NCBI GenBank assembly: GCA_046330415.1
Contig: JAXLSW010000016.1
Coordinates: 62,001-126,000 of the forward strand
Reading direction: 5' to 3'
From: RHKX01 sp046330415
Lineage (GTDB): Bacteria; Actinomycetota; Thermoleophilia; Solirubrobacterales; 70-9
Length of the DNA: 64,000 nt
The notes beneath the pieces were generated by a model. The model had not been told where the DNA came from, did no database searches, and was given only the letters and a program-made list of their open reading frames with translations. The translations under genes were made by a program, and so were the position numbers. Positions 7,596-16,098 of the stretch are shown piece by piece. Position 1 is the first letter of the stretch. Each line of letters opens with the position of its first letter.

Positions 7596-10036
7596 TTACG
7601 CCGTCGCCTCGGCCTCGATCTGCGCCTCGTAGGCGGCCCGCGCCTTGCGGACGTTGCGCTTGCGGACCCACTCGGCGGCGTAGTAGCTGCCGATCACGAA
7701 CGCGAAGGCGAGCGCCTGCGCGACCAGGCTCTCGACCGTCGGGAAGACGCCGAGCCACGTGCCCATCCAGAGCGGGAAGTCGATGTCGATCGGTGTGATC
7801 GGCAGCCAGCCGACGCCCTGCAGCGTCCGCACGGTGTTGCCGACGAGGACGACGAGGACGAGCGAGATCAGCACGCCGGTGACGATCAGCAGGCGCTTGT
7901 AGGGGAGCTTGCGCTCGAGCGCGAAGGTGGCGTAGCCGACCGCGCCGGTGGCGAGGAGGCCGAGCGTGACGCCGCCGAGGACGACCTCGGTCCCCGAGCT
8001 CGAGCCGCAGCGCCTGCAGGAACAGGACGGTCTCGAAGCCCTCGCGGAAGACCGAGGTGAAGCCGAGCGTGTAGAGGCCGAGGATCGTCGTCGCCGAGCC
8101 GAGGGCGACGCCGGTCCCCTCGGCGAGCAGCTCCTTGGAGCGCTCGCGATGGCTCTTGATCCACTCGGTCCAATAGACCTTGTGGAAGAACCAGTTGAGC
8201 ACGAGTAAGAGCACGCCGATGGCTATGACGCCGACCACCGCCTCGAGCTTCTCGCCGTACTGACGCAGCGAGTCGAGGATCAGGACGGCGACGAAGAAGA
8301 GGGCGATGCTGGCGGGGACCGCGAGCAGCGCGCCCCGCAGGATCGGCTTGCGGAGCTCCCGCTTCGGCCCGATCATGCTGGCGGTGATCGCGGCGATGAT
8401 GAGGATCGCCTCGAGGCCCTCGCGGAAGACGATCAGCGCCGAGTTTGTGATCACCGTGGTCGCGCTCTCGTCCTCGCCGGTCTTCGCGCGCGCCTCCTCG
8501 AGCTTCTCGTCGAGCGCCAGCCGCGTCTCGCGGATCTCGCGCGTGCCAGCGTTGTCGGCGATCTGCTGGGCGAGCCCGTCGTGGCCGGCGGCGCCGTACC
8601 ACATCAACCCCTCGATCTCGACGGCGAGGTTGGGGTCGAAGGCCTGCAGCTTGACCTCCGGGCCGAACTCGAAGAACGCGTAGGCGGTCAGCCGCGCCTG
8701 CTCCGCGGTGCCGGGCTCACCGGCGCCGACCGCGGCCTCCATCTGGTCGAGGCTGATCTGGATCAGGTCGTAGTCGGCGTCGTCGCTCTGCTCGAGCCAG
8801 GGGTCGGGGAAGATGTCGTTCATCAGGTCGATGGCCTCGTCGTGGGCCTGCTCGACCGTCTCGAGCTCGACGACCTCGGTGCCCTCGTTGGCGTTGTCGA
8901 AGTAGGTGGCGAGCTCGTCGATCTTGTCCTCGAGCGCGGCCAGGCCCTCGGGGTCGCGCTGCTCGAGGACGGGGGAGAGGTCGCTGAGCGCCGATGTCGC
9001 CGCGTCGGCGAAGGCGATGCCCTCGGTGATCTCGAACGGCGTCGTCACCTCGGTCCCGGAGACGCCGTGGTCGTACTCGACCGGCATCAGATCGACGAAG
9101 CGGATCATCTGCTGGGCGCGCCGCGCCAGCTCCTCGTCGGTGAAGGGGGCGGCGGTGAAGTGGGCCAGCAGATCGTCGGCCTCGGCGACCGCGGCGGGGA
9201 TCAGCTTCGGGGTGTCGGCGAGGCCCGGCAGGCGTTCGAAGGCCCGGTCGGCCTCATTCCGGGCGGCGGTGCCTCGCTGCTTCTCGTACTCGGGTGCGAG
9301 CAGCGTCCAGTAGCCGGCCGCGATCGCCGTCGACTCGGCCACGGCGGGATCGAAGCCGCGCTCGCTCTCGGTGGCGGCTTCGTCGAGGTACTCGAGCAGC
9401 CGCGCCTGGTAAGCGTCGAGCAGATCCTTCTCGATCTGGGTGACGGCGTCGGCGGGGGAGATGTCGCCGGTCTCGAGCTGGTCGAGGGCCGTCGTCGCGT
9501 CGACGCCGGGACGGGTGAAGCGGGTCGCCTGGCGGAAGTCGCGGATCAGGAGCCACTCGCGAGCGCGCTCGACATCGCCGTCGGCGGCGGCCGTGGTCGT
9601 CACCTCGAAGGCGCCGGTGCGAAGCGCCGCCACGACCGTGCCGTAAGCGGAGGCGAGAGCGACCGGATCCTGGCGGTCGACGGCCTCGCGCGCGTCGGCC
9701 AGGCCCGCGCTCGATCTCGCGGAGATCCTCGGGGGCGTCCTCGGCGAGCCCCTGCTTCAGCGGGCCGCCGAAGGCGGCATCGGCACGGTCGAGGGCCCGT
9801 TGTTCGGCGCCGCCGTCGAGCAGCAGCTCGCTACGAGCGTCGAAGAGGGCGTTGCGGATCTTCTCGGCGGCCTTCCACGGGGCGTCGGCCGCGGTCTTGC
9901 CGCCCTGACCCTGCTTGTCGCCGCCCTTGTCCTGGGAGCTCCCGTTCCCCTGGCCGCCGTTGCCCTGAGCGGCGGAGGCGCTCTGGGAGGCTGCCGCCCC
10001 GAGCAACATGGCCGCGGCGACGAGCGCCGCGGCCAT
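7596..10036 (-). pseudogene. FTR1/EfeU-type iron permease with N-terminal periplasmic domain, two frameshifts
   Basis: Begins with a signal peptide and a Gly/Gln/Lys-rich linker, then a long extracytoplasmic helical domain, then a membrane permease. The permease has the two FTR1 iron motifs: SALIVFREGLEAILIIAAI and GFTSVFREGFETVLFLQAL (REGxE). Frame changes occur near 9707 and near 8000; after the second, VLGGVTLGLLA and the last segments (MLISLVLVVLVGN, FPLWMGTWLGVFP) continue in another frame. Intact it would be about 815 residues. It imports iron across the inner membrane with the neighbouring lipoprotein (44 bases upstream on the same strand). ATG 10036 preferred over GTG 10045 by spacing from GAGGTGG. 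Confidence 0.75.
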
Positions 10037-10044
10037 GTAAGTCA

Positions 10045-10059
10045 CCCACCTCAGGTGGG
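10045..10059 (-). promoter_or_regulatory. Palindrome overlapping the iron-permease ribosome binding site
   Basis: CCCACCT-C-AGGTGGG is a perfect 7-bp inverted repeat. On the minus strand its 5' half precedes the GAGGTGGG ribosome binding site that forms its 3' half. A hairpin here would hide that site in the mRNA coming from the lipoprotein gene. Confidence 0.45.
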
Positions 10060-10089
10060 GAGCTGCCGGTGTCGGGCGGAGCCGATCGC

Positions 10090-11208
10090 CTACGCCTCCT
10101 GCAGCTCGATCCCGAGCCGCTGGGCGGCCTGCGTGACCTGCCCGGCGATCTCCTCGGCGCGGGTCTGAGCCTCGGAGCCGAGCGTGTCGGCGTCCTCGGC
10201 GGTGAACTCCTCACCGTCGGCCTCGCGGTCGCGGAGGTCCTCGACGAACGCGAGGAGCTGGGCGAGCTGCTTACCCGTCTGCTCGGCCTGCGCCGGGTCC
10301 TCCTCGGAGATCATCGGCTCGATCTGGTCGTAGGTCAGGTCGATGCCCTCGAGAATGTCGGCGATGTCGGAGAGGCGCGAGGTGGCGACGAAGCCCTCCT
10401 CCTTGGCGTCCTCGCCGGCGATGAAGCTGGAGTTCTTCCAAGCCTCGAAGTACTCGCTCATCGTCGGGGTCATGATCGTGATCGCCGTGAACGCGTCAGA
10501 AGGCGTCGGCTCGAACTCCTCGGCGTCCGCCTTCAGCGACTCGGTTTGCTCCTTGAACTCGTTCAGCGTCGCGAGGTAGATGTTCGCGTCGGGGATCCCC
10601 TCGCCGAACTCGACCGTGCCGTCGCCGTCGGCGTCCTGCTTGACGTCGGCGAGCAGGTCCGGGTTGGTCCCGTACAGCGCGGTCTCGGTCAGGAAGAACA
10701 GGTTGCCGGGCTGCTTCAGCGTCTGCCCGTCGGGCGTCTCGAGGCTGAAGGACACGGCGCTCTCCGGATCGGAGGCGTCGGAGCCGGCGTCGATATCGAC
10801 GTCGTACTGCGCCAGGCGCGGCACGCCGGCGACGACACCCTCCATCTCCTCGTAGGCCGGGTTGGCGACGACGAAGACGTCCTTGGAGTCGCTGAGGAGC
10901 TGGTTGACCTCGTCGCCGTGCTCCTGCATGAGCGCGTCGTAATCGAAGTCGACCGACTCGGCGAGGTCGTAGTACTGCTGCGCGTTCTCCTGCAGTAGAC
11001 CGACCTGCTCGTCGAGCTCGTCCGCGTGCTGGGTCAGGTAGTCCTTGACCGCGGTCAGGTCGCCATCGGCGGATGCGCTGGCGGTCGTCTCGTCGCTGGA
11101 GTCGTCAGAGCCGCAGCCGAGGGCAAGCAGCGAGGTTCCCAGCACGAGGCACGCCGCGCCGCCGATGCGGGCGCTGAGCTTGCGTGACGGTCGTCGGGTC
11201 GGGGTCAA
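10090..11208 (-). CDS. EfeO-like (imelysin-related) lipoprotein of an iron-uptake operon
   Basis: 372 residues. The N-terminus has a basic stretch, a hydrophobic core and a lipobox ending LLALGC near residue 31, predicting a lipid-anchored extracellular protein. The mature part is acidic and helical (VKDYLTQHADELDEQVGLL, YDLAESVDFDYDAL, LAFVEDLRDREADG), as expected for the EfeO/imelysin type, but no HxxE imelysin motif is visible, so the family call is tentative. It precedes the FTR1 permease by 44 bases on the same strand, and the iron box at 11253-11271 lies 45 bases before its start. Likely delivers iron to the permease. Confidence 0.6.
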   Translation of the reverse strand: MTPTRRPSRKLSARIGGAACLVLGTSLLALGCGSDDSSDETTASASADGDLTAVKDYLTQHADELDEQVGLLQENAQQYYDLAESVDFDYDALMQEHGDEVNQLLSDSKDVFVVANPAYEEMEGVVAGVPRLAQYDVDIDAGSDASDPESAVSFSLETPDGQTLKQPGNLFFLTETALYGTNPDLLADVKQDADGDGTVEFGEGIPDANIYLATLNEFKEQTESLKADAEEFEPTPSDAFTAITIMTPTMSEYFEAWKNSSFIAGEDAKEEGFVATSRLSDIADILEGIDLTYDQIEPMISEEDPAQAEQTGKQLAQLLAFVEDLRDREADGEEFTAEDADTLGSEAQTRAEEIAGQVTQAAQRLGIELQEA

Positions 11209-11252
11209 TTCGTCGTCTCCCTTCGAGATGAAAGCGTATTCGGGACGCCTTA

Positions 11253-11271
11253 TTAGGTATCCCTAACCGTA
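11253..11271. promoter_or_regulatory. DtxR/IdeR-like iron box
   Basis: TTAGGTATCCCTAACCGTA matches the 19-bp DtxR/IdeR consensus TTAGGTTAGCCTAACCTAA at 14 of 19 positions and keeps the TTAGG-N4-CCTAA core intact. It stands out in GC-rich DNA and sits 45-63 bases before the iron-uptake lipoprotein start. Iron-dependent repression of the lipoprotein-permease operon is the expected outcome. Confidence 0.7.
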
Positions 11272-11315
11272 GACCAAACCAGGCCGAGGGAAGGCGGTCG
11301 GCATACTCGCGGCCT

Positions 11316-12713
11316 ATGGACGACGCGCCCGAGGAGCCCGATTCACCGCGGATCCGCACCGGCCGCATCGGCCGCACGGCCGGGGTCGGGGGGATGGTCG
11401 CGCGCCAGGGGATCGGGTGGGCTGGAACCCGGATCGCCAACCTCGGCCGCGACGAGGAGCGGCGGCAGGAGAAGACCGACGAGCGGGTAGGCAAGATCGC
11501 CGTGCAGATCGCCAAGCAGCTCGGGGAGATGAAGGGCGCGGCGATGAAGATCGGCCAGGTGCTCGCGACCGTCGAGATGCCGGGGCTCTCCGAGCAGGGG
11601 CAGGAGGAGTTCCGGGCGGCGCTCGCCCAGCTTCGCGACAACGCGCCGAAGTTCGGCTACGAGGACATCCGCAAGGTGATCGAGGAGGACCTGGGAGGGA
11701 AGGTCTCAGACCACTTCGCCGAGTTCGATCGCGAGGCGTTCGCCGCCGCGTCGATCGGCCAGGTCCATCGCGCGGTCACCCACGAGGGCGAGGTCGTCGC
11801 GGTCAAGGTCCAGTACCCGGGGATCGCCGAGGCGGTCGAGATCGATCTCCGCAACCTCCACCTGATCCTGCGGCTGGTCAAGCGGATGGCGCCGGGGCTC
11901 GACGTCAAGGCCGTCGGCGGCGAGATCCGCGAGCGCATCACCGAGGAGCTCGACTACGAGATGGAGGCGCTCAACCACCGCGCGATGGAGCGGGCGTTCC
12001 GCGGCCATCCCTTCGCGGTCGTCCCGCCGGTGCACACGGCGCTCTCGAGTCGGCGCGTGCTCGTCACCACCTACCTCGAGGGCAAGCGCTTCGATGAGGT
12101 CAAGAAGCTCGACGAGGCGACCCGCGACCGCTACGGCGAGATCGTCTTCCGCTTCTTCTTCGACCGCAGTCGCACGCTGATGGTGTTGGGCGACCCGCAC
12201 CCCGGCAATTACCTGCTGCTCGAGGACGGGCGCGTCGGCTTCCTCGACTTCGGGATGGTGCGGCGCGTCCCGGCCGCACACTTCGAGCTCGAGCGACAGC
12301 TGGGGCAGGCGATCGAAGAGGAAGACGCCCAGCGGGTCCACGAGCTTCTGACCGAGCTCGGCTACCTGCCCGACCCCGACGACTTCGAGCCGCAGGACCT
12401 GCTCGAGCAGGTGCGGGGCGGGGCGGAGTGGCTGTTCGTGCGCGGTTTCCGGCGGCTCGATCCCGACTACGCCCGCGATCTGATCGAGCGCACCAGCTCC
12501 CCGCGTAGCCCCCACTACGAGAACATGAAGCGGCAGACGGTGCCCGCCGCCTCGCTTCTGATGCGACGGCAGGAGGGGCTCGTCTTCATCACGCTGGCCG
12601 ACCTGCGCGCGGGCGCCGACTGGGCCCGGATCGCCGCCGAGTACTTCTCCAACGAGCCCCCGAGCACCCCGCTGGGCGAGGAGGAGCGGGCGTACTTCGA
12701 GGCGTCCGCGTAG
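11316..12713 (+). CDS. AarF/UbiB/ABC1-family atypical kinase
   Basis: 465 residues with the full set of family motifs: AMKIGQVLA (KxGQ) near residue 77, the Ala-rich loop AAASIGQVHRA near 145, VAVKVQYP with the ATP lysine near 167, ELDYEMEA, GDPHPGNYLL near 291 (catalytic loop) and FLDFGM near 310. These proteins are atypical kinases/ATPases linked to quinone or isoprenoid metabolism. No transmembrane segment is seen. The gene is divergent from the iron-uptake operon across a 107-base region that holds the iron box, so the box could touch both promoters. Confidence 0.88.
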   Translation: MDDAPEEPDSPRIRTGRIGRTAGVGGMVARQGIGWAGTRIANLGRDEERRQEKTDERVGKIAVQIAKQLGEMKGAAMKIGQVLATVEMPGLSEQGQEEFRAALAQLRDNAPKFGYEDIRKVIEEDLGGKVSDHFAEFDREAFAAASIGQVHRAVTHEGEVVAVKVQYPGIAEAVEIDLRNLHLILRLVKRMAPGLDVKAVGGEIRERITEELDYEMEALNHRAMERAFRGHPFAVVPPVHTALSSRRVLVTTYLEGKRFDEVKKLDEATRDRYGEIVFRFFFDRSRTLMVLGDPHPGNYLLLEDGRVGFLDFGMVRRVPAAHFELERQLGQAIEEEDAQRVHELLTELGYLPDPDDFEPQDLLEQVRGGAEWLFVRGFRRLDPDYARDLIERTSSPRSPHYENMKRQTVPAASLLMRRQEGLVFITLADLRAGADWARIAAEYFSNEPPSTPLGEEERAYFEASA

Positions 12714-12757
12714 GCGCCGACCGGCGCGACGGCCCACGCCGCCCCCGGCCTGAGCAC

Positions 12758-12802
12758 TCGACCTCCCTTTCCGGTCGAACCTCGTCCGTTTTCGGAGGCC
12801 GA
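12758..12802. repeat. Palindromic element B, copy 1
   Basis: Arms TCGACCTCC (12758-12766) and GGAGGCCGA (12794-12802) pair at 8 of 9 positions. The core reads CCGGTCGAACCTCGTCCGTT. A near-identical copy is at 13060-13105; the two flank the small membrane-protein gene. Confidence 0.8.
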
Positions 12803-12878
12803 CCGCCGGCGCCCGACCGTGCGTAGGCGATGCGGCCCCGGGGTACATGTAGGGCGAACCCCGATTGGAGGAGCCATC

Positions 12879-13031
12879 GTGTCCGCATCCGTCCCCGTAG
12901 TCCTGATCGTCGTCGGGATCGTCCTCGCCGCCCTCGTCTCGACCTTGCTCGGCGGCGTCTTGATCATCGCCGGCCTGGTGCTGCTATTCGTCTCCTACTC
13001 CGGCAGGGGCCGATCGACCCGGCGTGCCTAG
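12879..13031 (+). CDS. Small two-helix membrane protein
   Basis: 50 residues: two hydrophobic helices (VVLIVVGIVLAALVSTLLGG and VLIIAGLVLLFVSY) and a basic tail GRGRSTRRA, suggesting a positive-inside C-terminus. GTG at 12879 is favoured by GGAGGAG at 12868-12874, five bases upstream. No function recognised. The gene sits alone between two copies of palindromic element B. Confidence 0.6.
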   Translation: MSASVPVVLIVVGIVLAALVSTLLGGVLIIAGLVLLFVSYSGRGRSTRRA

Positions 13032-13059
13032 CGCAGCCCGCACCTAAACCCTCGGCCGC

Positions 13060-13105
13060 TCGACCTCCCTTTTCCGGTCGAACCTCGTCCGTTTTCGGAG
13101 GTCGA
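13060..13105. repeat. Palindromic element B, copy 2
   Basis: Perfect 9-bp arms TCGACCTCC (13060-13068) and GGAGGTCGA (13097-13105). The core matches copy 1 almost base for base (CCGGTCGAACCTCGTCCGTT), with one extra T. Same orientation as copy 1. Confidence 0.85.
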
Positions 13106-13240
13106 CGCCGCTCGTGCCGCCCGCCGTCCGGCTCCACGGCCCGCTCTCAGCGGTGCCGGGCTGCCGCCGAGGCAACCCCGCCGAGATGCGCCTGGCGGGA
13201 CGATCTCTCCCGCGAGCCGTATCTCGATGAGCACCTCAGG

Positions 13241-13337
13241 CCCCTGCTCCGGGGCGATGGGCTTACGAGAGGAGCATGAAGGCTCTGCGGCTCGCGCGTG
13301 GGCATCGCCGGTGACCACCGAACGCGGCTCCTCCCAG
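13241..13337 (+). repeat. Structured repeat H, copy 1
   Basis: About 97 bases that recur at 47851-47943. The conserved front is a hairpin with stem TGCTCC (13245-13250) and GGAGCA (13271-13276) around a loop holding CGATGG and ACGAG; the conserved end is CGGCTCCTCC. Lies in the gene-free 13032-13442 stretch between convergent genes. The remainder of that stretch, apart from element B copy 2, shows nothing further. Confidence 0.7.
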
Positions 13338-13442
13338 CCCCTTCGGTGCCCTTCGCCCAACCATGGGAGCCCTAAGGCGCATCAGCGCTCGCGAACCCAG
13401 GTACCCCGCTGACCCGATCGGGCTGCTCAGCGCGCCCGCTAC

Positions 13443-14297
13443 TCAGCGCGGGCGCTTGAACTGCGTCGTCATCGCCCGGTCCCACATCCGGTCGGTGAGC
13501 AGCGCCCGCTGGCCGATCGCCAGCTTCGCCGAGGGCGTCACCGTGTAGCGGGGCCGCGGCCTCTCGGCGGAGAGCGCCTTCTCGATCGTCTTCGCCACCG
13601 CATCGGGACCGCCGCCGAGCTTGGCCATCGGCCCTTCGTAGGCGTCCGCGGTTGTCTGCGCCACCTGCCGGTTGAACTCGGAGTAGGGACCGTCCTCGGT
13701 TTCCGCGACCGACCCGTGCGCCGTCTCGCCGAAGGACGTCGTGATCAGCCCCGGCTCGATCAGGACGACGTCGACGCCGAAGCCGGCCAGCTCCCAGCGC
13801 ATCGCGTCTGAGATCGCCTCCAGCGAGTACTTGGTGGCGTGGTAGATGCCGCCGCCGGGGAAGGTGAGCTTGCCGCCCATCGAGCCGATGTTCACGATCC
13901 GGCCGTCGCGCAGCTCGCGCATCTTCGGCAGCACGAGCTGGCACATCCGCAGGAGCCCGAAGACGTTGGTCTCGAACTGCCGCCGCACCGAATCGAGCGG
14001 GATCGACTCGACCGCTCCCGACTGGCTGTAGCCGGCGTTGTTGACGAGAGCCCAGACCGCGCCCTCGGCCTCCTCGACCGCGGCCACGGCGGCGCTCATG
14101 GAGTCCTCGTCGCAGACGTCGAGCGCAAGCGTGCGACAGCCCGCGGCCTCGAGGTCGGCGAGCGTTTCGACCTTGCGGGCGGTGGCGTAGACGGTGTAGG
14201 GACCCAGGCCCGCGAGGTGGCGGGCCGTCTCCCGGCCGATCCCGGTCGAGCATCCCGTGATCAGGACCGCCCTCTTTCCGCCGCTGCCCTCGCTCAT
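13443..14297 (-). CDS. Short-chain dehydrogenase/reductase (classical SDR)
   Basis: 284 residues. The NAD(P) motif is VLITGCSTGIGRETA (TGxxxGIG) near residue 12; NNAG follows near 88, and the catalytic set is S (VNIGSMGGKL), then YHATK (YxxxK). The loop after the active site, IEPGLITTSF, is typical of oxidoreductases acting on retinol-, steroid- or lipid-like substrates. ATG 14297 is chosen because it places the glycine motif at the normal distance; upstream residues would be antisense of csaA. Divergent from csaA with 52 bases between starts. Confidence 0.85.
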   Translation of the reverse strand: MSEGSGGKRAVLITGCSTGIGRETARHLAGLGPYTVYATARKVETLADLEAAGCRTLALDVCDEDSMSAAVAAVEEAEGAVWALVNNAGYSQSGAVESIPLDSVRRQFETNVFGLLRMCQLVLPKMRELRDGRIVNIGSMGGKLTFPGGGIYHATKYSLEAISDAMRWELAGFGVDVVLIEPGLITTSFGETAHGSVAETEDGPYSEFNRQVAQTTADAYEGPMAKLGGGPDAVAKTIEKALSAERPRPRYTVTPSAKLAIGQRALLTDRMWDRAMTTQFKRPR

Positions 14298-14349
14298 CTC
14301 AACCCTTCGTAGCCGACCGCTTCGCGGCGACCCTAGTACGTTCGCACCC

Positions 14350-14694
14350 GTGGAGCCCAAGCCCGAGATCGACTTCGAGCACTTCCTCGGCGTCGACATG
14401 CGCGTCGGCCGCGTCGTCGCGGTCGACGACTTCCCGGAGGCGCGCAAGCCCGCCTGGAAGCTGACGATCGACTTCGGCGACGACATCGGGACCAAGAGGT
14501 CCTCGGCGCAGATCACCAACTACACGCGCGAGCAGCTCGAGGGCTCGCTCGTCGTCGCCGTCGTCAACTTCCTGCCGCGGCAGGTCGGCCCGGTGCGCTC
14601 GGAGGTCCTCGTTCTGGGAGCCCTCAACGACGAGCACGGCGTCCTCATCCTGCGCCCCGACGGCGACGCGAAGCCCGGCGACCCGATCGCCTAG
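14350..14694 (+). CDS. csaA: CsaA-like tRNA-binding-fold protein
   Basis: 114 residues, one OB-fold of the tRNA-binding (EMAP/Arc1) type. Markers are FLGVDMRVGRVV near the start, ARKPAWKLTIDFG, SSAQITNYT and VVNFLPRQVGPVRSEVLVLG. Length and motifs fit CsaA, a small dimeric protein described as a secretion-related chaperone with tRNA affinity. GTG 14350 is the only start that gives the family length. Confidence 0.85.
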   Translation: MEPKPEIDFEHFLGVDMRVGRVVAVDDFPEARKPAWKLTIDFGDDIGTKRSSAQITNYTREQLEGSLVVAVVNFLPRQVGPVRSEVLVLGALNDEHGVLILRPDGDAKPGDPIA

Positions 14695-14829
14695 AAGCGG
14701 CCGCAGCGGCCAGTCACGCGGGCGCGCGGCAAGGGCATCCCACGGGCGCCCCGCCACGTCGCGCCGCCTCCGCGCCCTGCGAGCTCGCGCTCGGCGCTCA
14801 CCTCCCGCCGGGCCGCGCGCCGCCTGCGT

Positions 14830-14864
14830 TGCCATTTGAATCCGCTATCCGGACCAAAATGGCA
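14830..14864 (-). repeat. 35-bp hairpin element D, copy 2
   Basis: Arms TGCCATTT and AAATGGCA are perfect, an inner TCCG/CGGA stem and 5-base loop follow. Read on the minus strand it aligns with copy 1 (1441-1475), 15 of the first 16 bases matching, and shares the ACGCAGG flank. One outer pair is G-C in copy 1 and A-T here. The surrounding gene-free bases 14695-14987 show no ORF. Confidence 0.8.
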
Positions 14865-14987
14865 GCGCGTGGCGCGGGTCACGGGAATTCGCAGCGCGCA
14901 TGAGCAGCAGCGCACACGGCGCCGCAGCGCGACCAACGAAGCGTCACGGGCGGCACGGCGCGCCGCTCTATAGCCTTCCGCGCCGTC

Positions 14988-15752
14988 ATGGACGTCTCCG
15001 GAGCAGGTGCGATCGTCAGCGGCGGGGCCTCGGGTCTCGGGGAGGCGACCGTGCGGCGTCTGCACGCGGCGGGCGCCCACGTCGTCATCGCCGACCTCAA
15101 CGCCGAGAAGGGCGAGGCGCTTGCCGCCGAGCTTGGCGAGCGCGCCGAGTTCGTCTCCACCAACGTCACCGACGAGGACCAGGTCCTCGTCGCCGTCGAC
15201 ACCGTCGCCGCGCCGCGCGGCCTCCGGATCGGCGTCGCCTGCGCGGGCATCGGCTGGGCGCAGCGGGTCACCGGCAAGCAGGGACCGCACCCGCTCGACC
15301 TCTTCCGCAACGTCATCGAGGTCAACGTCATCGGCACCTTCAACCTGATGCGCCTTGCGGCCACCCGGATGAACGACAACGAGCCCGATGAGGGGGGCGA
15401 GCGCGGCCTCTTCGTCTCCACAGCCTCGGTTGCCGCCTTCGACGGCCAGATCGGCCAGATCGCCTACTCGGCGTCCAAGGGCGGGATCGTCGGGATGACG
15501 CTTCCCGCAGCCCGCGACCTCTCCAGCCGCGGGATCCGCGTGATGGCGATCGCGCCGGGACTCTTCGACACGCCGCTGCTGGCGGCGCTCCCCGAGCCCG
15601 CCCGCGAGGCGCTCGGCAAGACGATCCCCTTCCCGAGTCGTCTCGGGCAGCCCGCGGAGTTCGCCGAGCTCGTGCACTCGATCGCGATCAACCCGATGCT
15701 CAACGGCGAGACGATCCGGCTCGACGGCGCGATCCGGATGCCGCCGAAGTAG
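14988..15752 (+). CDS. Short-chain 3-hydroxyacyl-CoA dehydrogenase (HSD17B10-like)
   Basis: 254 residues. AIVSGGASGLGEATVRRL near residue 7 is the NAD motif; the catalytic residues lie in FVSTASVAAFDGQIGQIAYS and SASKGG (S, Y, K). The ending APGLFDTPLLAALP, FPSRLGQPAEFAELV and LNGETIRLDGAIRM is characteristic of type 2 3-hydroxyacyl-CoA dehydrogenase, which oxidises short 3-hydroxyacyl-CoAs in fatty-acid and branched-chain amino-acid breakdown. NAD preference is inferred from the acidic residue in IADLNAEKG after strand 2. Cytoplasmic. Fits with the acyl-CoA genes elsewhere in the window. Confidence 0.9.
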   Translation: MDVSGAGAIVSGGASGLGEATVRRLHAAGAHVVIADLNAEKGEALAAELGERAEFVSTNVTDEDQVLVAVDTVAAPRGLRIGVACAGIGWAQRVTGKQGPHPLDLFRNVIEVNVIGTFNLMRLAATRMNDNEPDEGGERGLFVSTASVAAFDGQIGQIAYSASKGGIVGMTLPAARDLSSRGIRVMAIAPGLFDTPLLAALPEPAREALGKTIPFPSRLGQPAEFAELVHSIAINPMLNGETIRLDGAIRMPPK

Positions 15753-15775
15753 CCCGGCCGGCCGGCGAGCAGGCT

Positions 15776-16039
15776 CTAGGCGCCGCTGTCGTCGTCGGGG
15801 TAGGCGAAGTGGATGTGGTCGGTGCCGACCGTGATGAACGCGTGGTCGGAGGTCTGCGCGCCGCCGTTCGCAACTCGCTCGATCACGGTCGCGTCGGTGA
15901 GCGCGACGAAGCGCAGCTCGTGGCGGTTGATGAAGTCCGAGAAGCGGCTCAGGTAACCCTCTGTGGGCAGGTGGATGTCGCCCACTATCCGGTGGTTGAG
16001 CGTCTCGAGGACGACGCGCTCTTTCCTCGTTCCTTCCAT
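15776..16039 (-). CDS. Small conserved protein of unknown function (DUF6812-like)
   Basis: 87 residues: RVVLETLNHRIVGDIHLPTE, then GYLSRFSDFINRHELRFVAL, then FITVGTDHIHFAYP. This layout recurs in actinobacterial genomes as a small beta-rich protein of unknown function; I recall it as DUF6812 but could not check. ATG 16039 gives a normal N-terminus; longer frames add residues from the opposite-strand promoter. Divergent from the GH9 gene with 59 bases between. Confidence 0.6.
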   Translation of the reverse strand: MEGTRKERVVLETLNHRIVGDIHLPTEGYLSRFSDFINRHELRFVALTDATVIERVANGGAQTSDHAFITVGTDHIHFAYPDDDSGA

Positions 16040-16098
16040 ACGAGGCTTTCTATCGGCCCGGCGCGCCGAGCCTGAACCCCCGTCTACATTCTGGGCCG

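Noticed and set aside
5578..9633. A single 1351-residue minus-strand ORF joining an iron permease and a sulfatase
   Set aside because: The middle 250 residues are arginine/proline-rich shadow sequence, and the true continuations of both genes lie in other frames. It is two genes bridged by frameshifts, not a fusion.
13241..13337. Repeat H as a known riboswitch
   Set aside because: Conserved bases do not fit the cobalamin, SAM, c-di-GMP or ykkC patterns I know, and copy 1 lies between convergent genes with no gene to regulate.
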